Part shown: piece by piece, positions 1 to 9,439 of the stretch
Layout of the letters: every line of letters starts with the position of its first letter
How positions within the stretch are numbered: position 1 is the stretch's first letter
Assembly: GCF_024684275.1 (NCBI RefSeq)
Contig: NZ_JAIKXF010000064.1
Location: 1-39,300, forward strand
Origin: Ruminococcus sp.
GTDB lineage: Bacteria > Bacillota_A > Clostridia > Oscillospirales > Ruminococcaceae
Length of the DNA: 39,300 nt
Direction: 5' to 3'
Translations under genes and position numbers: made by a program
The notes under the pieces: generated by a model
Seen by the model: the letters and a program-made list of their open reading frames with translations, nothing else
The model's database searches: none
Told to the model about the DNA's origin: nothing

Positions 1-1
1 G

Positions 2-556
2 GCTGAGGCTCCAGAGCCCCCTGTGTACGATACAGAGGGGCTTACTTATATTGAAGGGGTATTGATAGCAAACAAGTCCTACAGCTTGCCGGCAACTTTC
101 GCGCCAGGACTCGAAACTATCTGTTATTCCCAGTTTCAAGCCCTTTCCGGTGCAGCAGCCAAGGAAGGGCTTAGTATTTGGCTGGGCTCGGGCTACCGCT
201 CCTATCACGATCAGGAGATAATCTACGATAACTATGTAAAAGAGGACGGTAAGGAGGCAGCTGATACCTATTCTGCACGTCCGGGGTACTCAGAGCATCA
301 GACAGGACTTGTCATCGACTGCAATACCATTGACGATGCGTTCGGATATACCCGCGAGGCTGAATGGCTTGCAGAACACGCCCACGAATACGGCTTCATA
401 ATCCGCTATCCGCAGGGCAAGGAGGAGTACACAGGCTATAAGTACGAGCCGTGGCATATCAGATATGTAGGCTCAAAGCTGGCAACAAAGCTCCATAAGA
501 ACGGACAGTGCCTTGAGGAATATCTGGGCATCAAATCCGAATATAAATCAGAATAA
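2..556 (+). CDS. VanY-like D-alanyl-D-alanine carboxypeptidase (M15 peptidase), 5' truncated by window edge
   Basis: Zinc peptidase predicted to trim the terminal D-alanine from peptidoglycan stem peptides outside the membrane. The motif SEHQTGLVID matches the family pattern SxHxxGxxxD, which supplies a zinc His and Asp. EPWHIRYVG near the C-terminus supplies the catalytic Glu and the third zinc ligand. SGYRSYHDQ is the usual substrate-pocket stretch. A GTG codon occurs at position 23, but the frame stays open to the left edge (reading AEAPEPP), so the real start and any signal peptide or membrane anchor probably lie outside the window. The 3' end sits 17 bases before rsmE, so the two may be cotranscribed. 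Family assignment is confident; the exact bond cut (DD- or LD-) is inferred. Confidence 0.88.
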   Translation, partial: AEAPEPPVYDTEGLTYIEGVLIANKSYSLPATFAPGLETICYSQFQALSGAAAKEGLSIWLGSGYRSYHDQEIIYDNYVKEDGKEAADTYSARPGYSEHQTGLVIDCNTIDDAFGYTREAEWLAEHAHEYGFIIRYPQGKEEYTGYKYEPWHIRYVGSKLATKLHKNGQCLEEYLGIKSEYKSE

Positions 557-573
557 AGGAAAGGCTGAGGGCT

Positions 574-1299
574 ATGCCAAGATTCTTTACCAATGAAATA
601 GACGAGAATAATATCGTCCTGACGGGCAGCGATGCAAATCACATCGGACGCTCTCTCCGCATGAGAGTGGGAGAAGATGTAACGGTCTGCTGCAACGGCG
701 TGGACTACTGCTGCACTATCGGCAGTATTACCGCTGACGCTGTATATCTCGACCTTGTTGAGAAGCACCGCTGCGCTGCTGAGCCGAATATCGAGGTAAC
801 GCTGTTTCAGGCTGTCCCGAAGCTTGACAAGCTGGAATACATCATACAAAAAAGCGTAGAGCTGGGTGTGTCAAGGATAGTTCCCGTGCTGACAAGACGC
901 TGCATATCCCGTCCCGACGAGAAGGATTTTGAGAAGAAAAAGCTGCCGCGCCTCAACAAGATAGCCGAGGAGGCTGCAAAGCAGTCGGGCAGAGGCATGA
1001 TACCCGAGGTTGCGCCTATGGTGAACCTTAAAGAGGCAGTTGAGATGATGAAGCAGCTTGACTGCACTGTGCTTCTCTATGAGGAGGAGGGAGGCTGTTC
1101 CTTCGGAAACGTCGATTTTTCGGGAACTGAGACTGTCGGGCTCTTCATCGGGAGCGAGGGCGGTTTCGACAGGGAAGAAGCTGAAATGACCGTAAATGCA
1201 GGAGCAAAACAGGTCTGGCTGGGCAAGCGTATACTGCGTTGTGAAACTGCACCAATAACAGCCCTTTCAATTTTGATGTTTTTAACAAATAATATGTAA
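574..1299 (+). CDS. rsmE: 16S rRNA (uracil-1498-N3)-methyltransferase RsmE
   Basis: SPOUT-class methyltransferase that uses S-adenosylmethionine to methylate U1498 of 16S rRNA in the decoding region. The 241-residue length is typical. The N-terminal PUA-like part includes DANHIGRSLRMRVGE. The C-terminal trefoil-knot domain carries LFIGSEGGFDREE and LGKRILRCETAPITAL, the two SAM-binding knot loops of the family. The ATG follows an AAAGGAAAGG ribosome site. It lies just downstream of the VanY-like gene and is followed by an intergenic promoter for the next gene, so it probably ends its transcript. No odd features were seen. Confidence 0.95.
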   Translation: MPRFFTNEIDENNIVLTGSDANHIGRSLRMRVGEDVTVCCNGVDYCCTIGSITADAVYLDLVEKHRCAAEPNIEVTLFQAVPKLDKLEYIIQKSVELGVSRIVPVLTRRCISRPDEKDFEKKKLPRLNKIAEEAAKQSGRGMIPEVAPMVNLKEAVEMMKQLDCTVLLYEEEGGCSFGNVDFSGTETVGLFIGSEGGFDREEAEMTVNAGAKQVWLGKRILRCETAPITALSILMFLTNNM

Positions 1300-1303
1300 A
1301 GAG

Positions 1304-1332
1304 TTGAAATTTCAGAAATAGTATGGTATAAT
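1304..1332 (+). promoter_or_regulatory. Sigma-A type promoter for the small YtxH-like gene
   Basis: TTGAAA (1304-1309) and TATAAT (1327-1332) are separated by 17 bases. The roughly 70-base leader that follows includes an imperfect hairpin around 1352-1371 before the ribosome site. Confidence 0.7.
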
Positions 1333-1407
1333 ATTTATAGATTATCGTAATCCGATCGCAAGCGGTTCGGTAAGTTCTATTTCTTGCGGAGAAAAGAGGA
1401 AAATAAA

Positions 1408-1671
1408 ATGAATAAGTTTTTAGTAGCTATTTTAGCTGCTGGTGCAGCAGCTGCCGTTGGATATGTCGCAGCACAGGCTCTCAAGGACAAGGGTTCGGAT
1501 TCAGACTATGATGATGACGATTACGATGATTTCGACAATTTCGATACTGATGAAAGCATCGACTTTGAGATCAATGAGGACACTGCTGATGAAATAAAGG
1601 AAAAGGCAGAGGACGTTGTTGAGGATATCAAGGACGCTGCTGAAGATATTGCAGACGATCTCAAGGATTAA
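1408..1671 (+). CDS. Small acidic YtxH-like membrane-anchored protein
   Basis: An 87-residue protein. Residues ~3-25 form one hydrophobic, Ala/Gly-rich helix (FLVAILAAGAAAAVGYVAA), followed by a very acidic Asp/Tyr run (about residues 33-50) and an amphipathic helix built from DEIKEKAEDVVEDIKDAAED-like heptads. This resembles the YtxH/general-stress family of Firmicutes: short N-terminal membrane helix plus charged coiled tail. The start was placed at the ATG at 1408 because GAAAAGAGGAAA precedes it directly. An earlier in-frame start at 1384 would put the ribosome site inside the gene. It has its own promoter and terminator and so appears monocistronic. The function is unknown, with a cell-envelope or stress role only inferred. 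Confidence 0.7.
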   Translation: MNKFLVAILAAGAAAAVGYVAAQALKDKGSDSDYDDDDYDDFDNFDTDESIDFEINEDTADEIKEKAEDVVEDIKDAAEDIADDLKD

Positions 1672-1680
1672 TGATCTTAT

Positions 1681-1706
1681 AAGGGAGCTGCGGCTCCCTT
1701 TCTTAT
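1681..1706 (+). terminator. Rho-independent terminator after the YtxH-like gene
   Basis: AAGGGAGC and GCTCCCTT pair around a TGCG loop and are followed by a T-rich run. Confidence 0.8.
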
Positions 1707-1780
1707 TTGTCTGATTTCAGCAAAAAGCTGCAAAAATATCAGGCGATATTGTGCCTTTCTACAAAATACGCTATTTGTAC

Positions 1781-1809
1781 TTGACAACAGACCGCTGCTC
1801 TGATATAAT
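1781..1809 (+). promoter_or_regulatory. Consensus promoter for tRNA-Pro
   Basis: A perfect TTGACA (1781-1786) and perfect TATAAT (1804-1809) are 17 bases apart, about 30 bases before the tRNA. This is the strength expected for stable RNA genes. Confidence 0.88.
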
Positions 1810-1839
1810 ATAAAAGCTGTCTGTCACAGACCTTATTAA

Positions 1840-1916
1840 CGAGGCGTAACTCAGTTTGGTAGAGTGCTTGCTTTGGGAGCAAGATGCCGCAGGTTCAAGT
1901 CCTGTCGCCTCGACCA
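1840..1916 (+). tRNA. tRNA-Pro (anticodon TGG)
   Basis: Acceptor stem CGAGGCG (1840-1846) pairs with CGCCTCG (1906-1912), with encoded CCA at 1914-1916. The anticodon stem CTTGC/GCAAG encloses the loop TTTGGGA with anticodon TGG at 1874-1876, and the T arm contains GGTTCAAGTCC. It reads CCN proline codons. It has its own promoter, and a second consensus promoter lies between it and the next tRNA. Confidence 0.96.
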
Positions 1917-1945
1917 GCTTTTTTGAAAAAAATTCAAAAAAGTAC

Positions 1946-1974
1946 TTGACAAACGCAGCAAACTATGATATAAT
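1946..1974 (+). promoter_or_regulatory. Consensus promoter for tRNA-Thr/tRNA-Tyr
   Basis: A perfect TTGACA (1946-1951) and TATAAT (1969-1974) have a 17-base spacer, 15 bases before tRNA-Thr. It is near-identical in design to the promoter of the preceding tRNA. Confidence 0.87.
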
Positions 1975-1989
1975 AATTAAGCGTTAAAC

Positions 1990-2065
1990 GCTGGTGTAGC
2001 TCAGTTGGTAGAGCAGCTGATTTGTAATCAGCAGGTCGGGGGTTCGAGTCCGTCCACCAGCTCCA
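1990..2065 (+). tRNA. tRNA-Thr (anticodon TGT)
   Basis: Acceptor GCTGGTG (1990-1996) pairs with CACCAGC (2055-2061), with CCA encoded at 2063-2065. The anticodon stem GCTGA/TCAGC holds the loop TTTGTAA with anticodon TGT at 2023-2025. The D arm contains AGCTCAGTTGGTAGAGC and the T arm GGTTCGAGTCC. It is probably cotranscribed with the tRNA-Tyr that follows 37 bases later. Confidence 0.96.
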
Positions 2066-2102
2066 TTATTTTGTCCTGAGACAAAATACAACAACTCTTA
2101 CT

Positions 2103-2188
2103 GGGAGAGTTCCCGAGTGGCCAAAGGGGGCAGACTGTAAATCTGTTGCTTTTCAGCTTCGATGGTCCGAATCCATCCTCTCCCACCA
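2103..2188 (+). tRNA. tRNA-Tyr (anticodon GTA)
   Basis: Acceptor GGGAGAG (2103-2109) pairs with CTCTCCC (2178-2184), with CCA at 2186-2188. The loop CTGTAAA (2135-2141) carries anticodon GTA. The 86-base length and long variable arm fit a bacterial class II tRNA-Tyr. It is followed closely by a terminator. Confidence 0.95.
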
Positions 2189-2193
2189 GAAGC

Positions 2194-2226
2194 GCCCCGA
2201 AAAAATTTCGGGGCTGTTTTTGTTTT
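2194..2226 (+). terminator. Terminator of the tRNA-Thr/tRNA-Tyr transcript
   Basis: GCCCCGAAA (2194-2202) pairs with TTTCGGGGC (2206-2214), followed by a T-rich tail. Confidence 0.87.
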
Positions 2227-2238
2227 AAACGCCGTAAA

Positions 2239-2267
2239 CCTTGCAAATCCCCTGCAAGGGCTTTTTT
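2239..2267 (+). terminator. Second, tandem terminator behind the tRNA genes
   Basis: CCTTGCA (2239-2245) pairs with TGCAAGG (2253-2259) and is followed by GC and six T. With the hairpin just upstream it makes a double terminator, useful behind a strong tRNA promoter. Confidence 0.75.
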
Positions 2268-2345
2268 ATGCCCGGAAAAAAAGAGGATTTGCACTGAAAT
2301 ACAGCAGCTATGTGCAGAAATGTATATATAATGTAGGAGAACGTC

Positions 2346-2876
2346 ATGATAAGAATTGCTGTAAATTATGATATAAATAATTATTCGGTCTTCATTAAAG
2401 AATCAAAGCCATATAAAAAGCTTAAAATGCTCGTTTTGATATATGGTGCCTTTTTTCTGCTTTTCGCTGCGTGGCTGATAGCGGATGCTGTGCTGAGACA
2501 CAAGGCGAATCTGCTTGTTATATTTATGTTTACTGTTTTACTTGGCTGCTTCATCGGCCTTGGTATACGGCTTTTGAAAATGAATCCCATAAAGCTCTAT
2601 GACAAGTTTCAGAAATCAAATCCAAATCTGAAGGGCGAGACAAGATTTGAAAACGAGTGCATAGCTTCTGACTCGACCACAGACTTTGGCAATAAGCACG
2701 TTGAATATAAATATGAAAATATTGAAAGCGCCATTGAAAAAAACGGCTTTTTTATAATAAATATTACCCTTGGAGGATATATCGTTTTCGGTACTAAGGA
2801 CATCATTGAGGGTACTCCCGATGAGCTGAGAGCCCTTCTGTCATCAAAGCTGGGAGCAAAGTACAGAAAAAAATAA
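2346..2876 (+). CDS. YcxB-like membrane protein
   Basis: A 176-residue protein with a short cytoplasmic N-terminus, two membrane helices (about residues 28-48 and 55-76) and a C-terminal soluble domain rich in beta strands. The order two helices followed by an E-Y-K-Y-E-N-I segment and a hydrophobic strand pair ending in I-F-G-T-K-D matches the YcxB-like family (PF14317), whose function is not known. The start at 2346 is supported by GTAGGAGAA eight bases upstream. It stands between the tRNA terminators and typA, about 66 bases upstream of the latter. Confidence 0.7.
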   Translation: MIRIAVNYDINNYSVFIKESKPYKKLKMLVLIYGAFFLLFAAWLIADAVLRHKANLLVIFMFTVLLGCFIGLGIRLLKMNPIKLYDKFQKSNPNLKGETRFENECIASDSTTDFGNKHVEYKYENIESAIEKNGFFIINITLGGYIVFGTKDIIEGTPDELRALLSSKLGAKYRKK

Positions 2877-2942
2877 AATCGGCAGACGCCGTTTACATAT
2901 ATAAACACAAGAAAGTCAAAGACTATCTGGAGGAAAGAAAAT

Positions 2943-4763
2943 ATGATAAGAGAAGATTTAAGAAACATTGCCATTATCGCTCACGTTGACCACGGCAAGA
3001 CCACCCTCGTTGACGAGATGCTCAAGCAGGGCGGCGTTTTTCGTGAGAATCAGGCTGTTGCTGAGCGTGTAATGGACTCAAATGACATCGAGAGGGAGAG
3101 AGGTATCACTATCCTTGCAAAGAATACCTCTGTTATGTATAACGGAACAAAGATAAACATCATCGACACCCCCGGCCATGCTGACTTCGGCGGCGAGGTA
3201 GAGCGTGTTCTCGAAATGGTCGACGGCGTACTCCTGCTTGTTGATGCAGCAGAGGGCCCTATGCCCCAGACACGTTTCGTGCTCTCAAAGGCCCTTGAAA
3301 TGGGACATAAGATAATCGTAGTCGTAAACAAGATTGACCGTCCAGACGCTCGTCTTGACGAGATAGGCGACGAGGTGCTGGAGCTTCTCCTTGACCTTGA
3401 TGCAAACGAGGAACAGCTCGAAAGCCCTCTCCTTTTCTGCTCGGGAAGAAGCGGTACAGCTTCACTCAGCCAGTATGAGGCAGGTACAGACCTGAAGCCC
3501 CTTTTCGATACTATCATCAACTACATAGAGCCTCCTAAGGGTGAGGAGAACGATCCCCTCCAGATGCTCATCTCCTCTATCGACTACAACGAGTATGTAG
3601 GACGTATAGGTATCGGCAGAATAGTAAGAGGCAAGATAGCTGTAAACCAGCAGGTAACTGTCTGTGATTACACAGGCTCAAAGAAGAATTACAACGCCAA
3701 GATAGTTTCACTTCTCCAGATACAGGGACTTAACCGTGTTCCCGTTCAGGAGGCTCAGATGGGCGATATCGTGTGGATTTCAGGTATCGAGAACATCACT
3801 ATCGGCGATACTATCTGCGCAACTGATGCTCCCGATCCGCTCCCGTTCGTAAAGATAAGCGAGCCTACAGTTGAGATGACTTTCTCTGTAAATGACAGCC
3901 CATTTGCAGGCCGTGAGGGTAAGTTCGTTACATCACGTCAGCTCCGCGAGAGACTCTTCAAAGAGCTTCTCAAGGACGTTTCTCTCCGCGTTGAGGAAAC
4001 AGACTCTACAGACGCATTCCGCGTAGCAGGCAGAGGCGAAATGCACCTGTCTATCCTTATCGAGAATATGCGCCGCGAGGGCTATGAGCTGGGAGTTTCC
4101 ACACCGAGAGTACTCTTTAAGACTGACGAGAACGGCAGAAAACTGGAGCCTATCGAGCGCCTTGTTGTCGACGTTCCCGAGGACTGCGTAGGCTCTGTAA
4201 TGGAGAAGATAGGCGCACGTAAGGGCGATATGGTGGATATGCACCCACAGGGTACACGTATGCGTATCGAGTTCCTTATCCCTGCAAGAGGACTTTTTGG
4301 CTATAAGAGCGAATTCCTCACAGATACAAAGGGTGAGGGCATCATGAGCCACGTATTCGACGGCTATCAGCCGTACAAGGGCGATATTGAGCGCAGAAAC
4401 ACAGGCTCTCTCGTTTCATTTGAGACAGGCGAGGCTGTAACATACGGTCTTTACAACGCTCAGGAGCGCGGTCAGCTCTTTATCACATCGGGTACTCCCG
4501 TATATGAGGGCATGATAGTAGGCGCTTCACCTAAGACAGAGGACCTCGTTGTAAATGTCTGCAAGAAGAAGCACCTTACAAATACCCGTGCAAGCGGAAG
4601 TGATGACGCTCTCCGCCTTGTACCGCCAAGAATACTCAGCCTTGAGGACTGCCTCGAATTCCTTGCTGACGATGAGCTTCTTGAGGTTACTCCGGAGTCT
4701 CTCAGGATCAGAAAGAGGACTCTCAGCAATACTCAGAGAGCTAAGGACAGAAGCAAAAAGTAA
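2943..4763 (+). CDS. typA: Ribosome-associated GTPase TypA/BipA
   Basis: Translational GTPase of the EF-G/LepA superfamily that binds ribosomes and supports assembly and stress or low-temperature growth. The 606-residue length is typical. G1 AHVDHGKT (residues 13-20), G3 DTPGH (~75), G4 NKID (~128) and the effector stretch RERGITI are intact. The later EF-G-like domains include GRGEMHLSILIENMRREGYE and the BipA-specific C-terminal part. GGAGGAAAG lies seven bases before the ATG. A hairpin possibly ending the transcript lies at 4813-4845. Nothing unusual was seen. Confidence 0.97.
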   Translation: MIREDLRNIAIIAHVDHGKTTLVDEMLKQGGVFRENQAVAERVMDSNDIERERGITILAKNTSVMYNGTKINIIDTPGHADFGGEVERVLEMVDGVLLLVDAAEGPMPQTRFVLSKALEMGHKIIVVVNKIDRPDARLDEIGDEVLELLLDLDANEEQLESPLLFCSGRSGTASLSQYEAGTDLKPLFDTIINYIEPPKGEENDPLQMLISSIDYNEYVGRIGIGRIVRGKIAVNQQVTVCDYTGSKKNYNAKIVSLLQIQGLNRVPVQEAQMGDIVWISGIENITIGDTICATDAPDPLPFVKISEPTVEMTFSVNDSPFAGREGKFVTSRQLRERLFKELLKDVSLRVEETDSTDAFRVAGRGEMHLSILIENMRREGYELGVSTPRVLFKTDENGRKLEPIERLVVDVPEDCVGSVMEKIGARKGDMVDMHPQGTRMRIEFLIPARGLFGYKSEFLTDTKGEGIMSHVFDGYQPYKGDIERRNTGSLVSFETGEAVTYGLYNAQERGQLFITSGTPVYEGMIVGASPKTEDLVVNVCKKKHLTNTRASGSDDALRLVPPRILSLEDCLEFLADDELLEVTPESLRIRKRTLSNTQRAKDRSKK

Positions 4764-4812
4764 TTTTCATCAAACAAACACATATAAACCATACAGTTTG
4801 CAGATTTGGGAG

Positions 4813-4845
4813 CTATGATAGTAAAAATCTATGTCATTGCTCCCG
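4813..4845 (+). terminator. Possible terminator or attenuator hairpin after typA
   Basis: GGGAGC and GCTCCC close a long imperfect hairpin whose inner arms ATGATAG and CTATGTCAT also pair with a bulge. A T run follows only after 10 bases, so this may be a leader structure of the next lipoprotein gene instead. Confidence 0.4.
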
Positions 4846-4922
4846 AAAATGCGTTTTTCAGGGGAATTTGCAGGAGAAACAGGGTAATAAGACGTTTACA
4901 GACAAAACGAGAGGTAAATATC

Positions 4923-5732
4923 ATGGATAAGAAAAGAGTCATTGCACTTATTCTTGCCGCAGCAGGACTTCAGTGCCTTGCAGGCTGCGGAAAAAATAAA
5001 GATGACAGTATGCCGCTTTATGCGGAAACTCCTGTTGAGACCACAACAGAGCCGCCTGTGGGCGGAGCTGATATATCAGGTGATAAATACGACAGCGAAG
5101 CCTATCAGAACAAGATAAACGACCACGTAAAGGCACTTGAGCTTACAGATGCTCCTTTGGTGCTGGGCAGCGTGGGCAAGGACGTTATCACACCCGAGGA
5201 GGGCGCAGAGGATTCGGGGCTTGGCACTTACCGCATGAGCAGCAGCGGCATAAAGCTGTATTACGACGAGACTGTATTTCCCGAGGAGCTCATGCTCACA
5301 CTTGAAAAGTACTTCACCTCGTTCCCGTCGGCTGATTATGCCACATACAGCCGCTGTGTATTTCCAAGCTATATCACGGAAATGGAGAGCTTCCTTGAAA
5401 AAAATTATGATTATGACCTCAAAACCTCGTTTTCAAAGCAGTGCTCTACTCTGGCAGATAAGATGAAGGGCGATTACAGGATAACCCGTATTAAGCTGGA
5501 GGAAGCTCCTGTATATGAGGAGGGCAAGGATAATATCGAGAACTATTTCTCGTCCCTTGACGATGTGTTTGAAAAGGACTACCTGAGTCAGGTAAGGGAG
5601 GAGAGCGACGAGCTTATCGACGCCTGCTTCTATGTAATGGCTGAGGATCCATATGGAAAAGAGCAGATGCTGGTTGCGGAATACGAGATAGTTTTTGCTG
5701 TCAAGGACGGCAAGTATTATACATTTGGCTGA
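4923..5732 (+). CDS. Lipoprotein of unknown function
   Basis: A 269-residue predicted lipoprotein. MDKKRV is followed by a hydrophobic stretch and the lipobox LAGC (Cys ~21), then a Thr/Glu/Pro-rich linker. No named domain is recognised in the remaining ~220 residues. They are acidic and mixed helix/strand, ending in a Y-E-I-V-F-A-V-K-D-G-K-Y-Y-x-F pattern that is also approximated at the end of the next gene (V-A-V-Y-T-I-D-G-K-P-Y-I-I-F). An earlier in-frame ATG at 4806 is less likely because AGAGGTAA precedes the ATG at 4923 and only that start gives a proper signal peptide. It is separated from the following lipoprotein by 13 bases and probably cotranscribed. Confidence 0.75.
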   Translation: MDKKRVIALILAAAGLQCLAGCGKNKDDSMPLYAETPVETTTEPPVGGADISGDKYDSEAYQNKINDHVKALELTDAPLVLGSVGKDVITPEEGAEDSGLGTYRMSSSGIKLYYDETVFPEELMLTLEKYFTSFPSADYATYSRCVFPSYITEMESFLEKNYDYDLKTSFSKQCSTLADKMKGDYRITRIKLEEAPVYEEGKDNIENYFSSLDDVFEKDYLSQVREESDELIDACFYVMAEDPYGKEQMLVAEYEIVFAVKDGKYYTFG

Positions 5733-5745
5733 GGTGACGCATAAA

Positions 5746-6396
5746 ATGAACAGATTCATAAGAAAAGCAGCAGTCCTTCTTGCAGCAGCGCTGGTAGCAG
5801 TCTCTGCGGCAGCCTGCGAGAAAAAGGAAGATGACCATGACCACGGTCATAACATGGCAGGTATAAATACTCCCGACGGCGACTATTCGGATTATGCCGA
5901 GAAGGAGCTGAAGCCTGAAAGCTATGATGTGCCGATATTCATAACCTTCCGCTCTAATCTTGCCAATGATGAAGAAGCTGCAAAGGTAGCTGAATTTTAT
6001 TATGCTATGTCGGAAAAGAGCGTCCAGTACCTTGAAAAGAGCGTTCAGCCCGATGTGCTGAAGGCTAAGCTTGGCAGTTCAACAGCAGAGGATTATCTGA
6101 GTGTTCAGTATGACTATATCAAGGACTCTGTTATAGGAAGCGATTTCAAATTCAAGGCTGTGACAATTGATGGCGATGCAGCAAATGACGAAACACTGCA
6201 TTACTATGATTCATTGCTTGCAAATGCTGCTCCCGACCTGAAACCGACAGCCAAAAAGGTGTTCAAGGTGAACTGCCTTTACGACAAGGGCGACGGCGGA
6301 CAGCTTTCAATTGCGGCAAGACTCAAGGAAAAGGGCATGAATGAGTTAGAGGTAGCAGTCTATACCATAGACGGCAAGCCGTATATCATATTCTAA
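5746..6396 (+). CDS. Lipoprotein with His/Asp-rich N-terminal segment
   Basis: A 216-residue predicted lipoprotein: signal peptide, lipobox SAAAC, then EKKEDDHDHGHNM, a short His/Asp-rich stretch that could bind metal. The rest has no family I recognise. Its last residues (A-V-Y-T-I-D-G-K-P-Y-I-I-F) resemble the end of the preceding lipoprotein, suggesting a shared fold or distant paralogy. GAGGTGACG precedes the ATG at 5746. An alternative start at 5695 overlaps the upstream gene and would spoil the signal peptide. A strong terminator follows. Confidence 0.75.
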   Translation: MNRFIRKAAVLLAAALVAVSAAACEKKEDDHDHGHNMAGINTPDGDYSDYAEKELKPESYDVPIFITFRSNLANDEEAAKVAEFYYAMSEKSVQYLEKSVQPDVLKAKLGSSTAEDYLSVQYDYIKDSVIGSDFKFKAVTIDGDAANDETLHYYDSLLANAAPDLKPTAKKVFKVNCLYDKGDGGQLSIAARLKEKGMNELEVAVYTIDGKPYIIF

Positions 6397-6400
6397 AGCA

Positions 6401-6440
6401 AAAGGACGGCAGGGGAACTCCCTGAGCCGTCCTTTCTTAT
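6401..6440 (+). terminator. Terminator after the lipoprotein pair
   Basis: AAAGGACGGC (6401-6410) pairs with GCCGTCCTTT (6426-6435), with an inner AGGG/CCCT extension. Confidence 0.82.
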
Positions 6441-6450
6441 TGTGAATCAA

Positions 6451-6478
6451 AAAGGCGGACATAAAGTCCGCCTTTTTT
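6451..6478 (-). terminator. Terminator of guaB (works on both strands)
   Basis: AAAGGCGGAC (6451-6460) pairs with GTCCGCCTTT (6466-6475) around ATAAA, with A and T runs outside. The minus-strand 30-mer over 6449-6478 is identical to the plus-strand terminator at 35731-35760. Confidence 0.85.
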
Positions 6479-6493
6479 GCAGCGTCACGCTGC

Positions 6494-8077
<1,584 letters not shown>

Positions 8078-8090
8078 GATATTAACTTTA

Positions 8091-8119
8091 ATGATACTAT
8101 TTTTTACGGCTCATGTCAA
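8091..8119 (-). promoter_or_regulatory. Promoter of guaB
   Basis: On the minus strand a perfect TTGACA (8119-8114) and TATCAT (8096-8091) are 17 bases apart. The transcript would start near 8084, immediately before the long hairpin at 8044-8077. Confidence 0.75.
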
Positions 8120-8155
8120 TAGTTTCAGCGGCATGACAGGCATAGAATTTTGTTT

Positions 8156-8185
8156 TCAAAAAAGGTCGCTTTTTGGCGAAAAAGC
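8156..8185 (-). terminator. Terminator of the fabD...dockerin minus-strand run
   Basis: On the minus strand GCTTTTT (8185-8179) pairs with AAAAAGC (8174-8168), followed by GACC and six T. It lies about 40 bases after the stop of the dockerin gene. Confidence 0.7.
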
Positions 8186-8226
8186 AGTTTGTTAGGTTAA
8201 AGTAATTTTGTGTTAAAGCGGTATTT

Positions 8227-9438
8227 TCAGTGATTTACGGCGCTTTCAGCGTATTTTGAAAGTATTAGCGAGGCGTCTACTGCGTTTACTGCTCCGTTGC
8301 CGTCGTAATCAGCGGAAATGACCTGTTCTGCGTTGAGAGACGAGGGATTGTCAGTTGAGATGAGGGCATACTCTGAAAGTACTGTTGAGGCGTCAACAGC
8401 GTCGATAACGCCGTCGCCTGTGACATCGCCCTTCTGTAGCAGCTTTGTGCCGAAGATGATACCGCTTTCCGAAGCGTACTTTTCCGCAGCAGAGCCCCTT
8501 TCGCCCTTGATGACGAATCCGGGGATATTTTCCGAGGAAGACAGCCGGGAGTCGTATCTTATGCCTATGGCGTCCTTATCTATTGAGGTCACAGTTTTAG
8601 GGATAAATATTCCGCTGAGGGAAGCGCAGCTGAAAAAGGCAGAGTCTCCGATAGAACGGATATTTGACGGTATAACGATGTTGTTGAGAGCGGTACAGGA
8701 GCAGAAGCAGTTATCGGGGATCGCATTCATTGAAGCACTCAGGCGTACTTTTGAAAGTGAGGTGCAGCTGATAAAGCAGCTGCTGCCGAGAGAGCTGACT
8801 GAATCGGGAATATCCACAGACCTCAGTGAAAGGCAGCCCGAAAAAGCGTTCTTTTCGATGGCTGTTACGGTTTCGGGGATAGATACCGAGGTAATATCCT
8901 TTCTGCTGAAAAAAGCTCCCGTGCCGATAGTTTTTGTCTTGTCAGGGACGGCTGCATTTTTTTCGCCTGCATATTTGATGAGAGTATCTCCGCTCTTGCT
9001 GTAAAGGCAAGAATTTACCGCAGTATAGCCGGGATTATCCTTGCTGACGGCGAATGATCTCAGATTCGGGCAGGCAGAAAAAGCATACTCGCTGATAGAG
9101 GCAGCACCGCTTCCGATAGTTACGGCGGTAAGCTGCGGACAGGCAGAAAAAGCCCATTCGTCTATTGACTTTACGCTGTCTGGTATAACACAGGTCCTTA
9201 GCTCGCTTTGTTCAAAAAATGCATCTTTGTCGATAGCGGCAACAGGCATACCATTGATCTTTTCGGGGATAACAAGCTCGGTAACGCTGCCTTCACAGCC
9301 TGTTATGCATATCTGATCATTTTTTACGGTATAGTTCAGTGTCGGTGCGTCAGTCTTTTCGGCAGCATAAGTGGGGGCTTTCGGAGCTGCGGCAAAGAGA
9401 ATGGCGGCAGCTGCTGCAATAGAAACAAGCCTTTTCAT
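8227..9438 (-). CDS. Secreted BspA-type leucine-rich-repeat protein with C-terminal dockerin
   Basis: A 403-residue exported protein. Residues 1-25 form a signal peptide ending near TYAAEK. About eight repeats of ~23 residues follow (pattern SIxxxAFxxCxxLxxVxIPxSV), i.e. LRR_5 of the BspA type. The last ~65 residues are a type I-like dockerin with two calcium-binding repeats, GDVTGDGVIDAVDASTVLSEY and ADYDGNGAVNAVDASLILSKY. The dockerin should bind a cohesin on a scaffoldin or the cell surface; the LRR part is probably a binding or adhesion module, since no catalytic domain is seen. CAGGGAGAT precedes the ATG and lies in the end of the amidohydrolase gene, one base away, so it appears translated from the same transcript. 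This gene type is the best clue to a cellulosome-bearing Ruminococcus-like host. Confidence 0.9.
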   Translation of the reverse strand: MKRLVSIAAAAAILFAAAPKAPTYAAEKTDAPTLNYTVKNDQICITGCEGSVTELVIPEKINGMPVAAIDKDAFFEQSELRTCVIPDSVKSIDEWAFSACPQLTAVTIGSGAASISEYAFSACPNLRSFAVSKDNPGYTAVNSCLYSKSGDTLIKYAGEKNAAVPDKTKTIGTGAFFSRKDITSVSIPETVTAIEKNAFSGCLSLRSVDIPDSVSSLGSSCFISCTSLSKVRLSASMNAIPDNCFCSCTALNNIVIPSNIRSIGDSAFFSCASLSGIFIPKTVTSIDKDAIGIRYDSRLSSSENIPGFVIKGERGSAAEKYASESGIIFGTKLLQKGDVTGDGVIDAVDASTVLSEYALISTDNPSSLNAEQVISADYDGNGAVNAVDASLILSKYAESAVNH

Positions 9439-9439
9439 T

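Noticed and set aside
2146..2371. Short open frames over the tRNA-Tyr and terminator region
   Set aside because: They run through the tRNA-Tyr 3' half and two terminators and have no ribosome site or protein-like composition.
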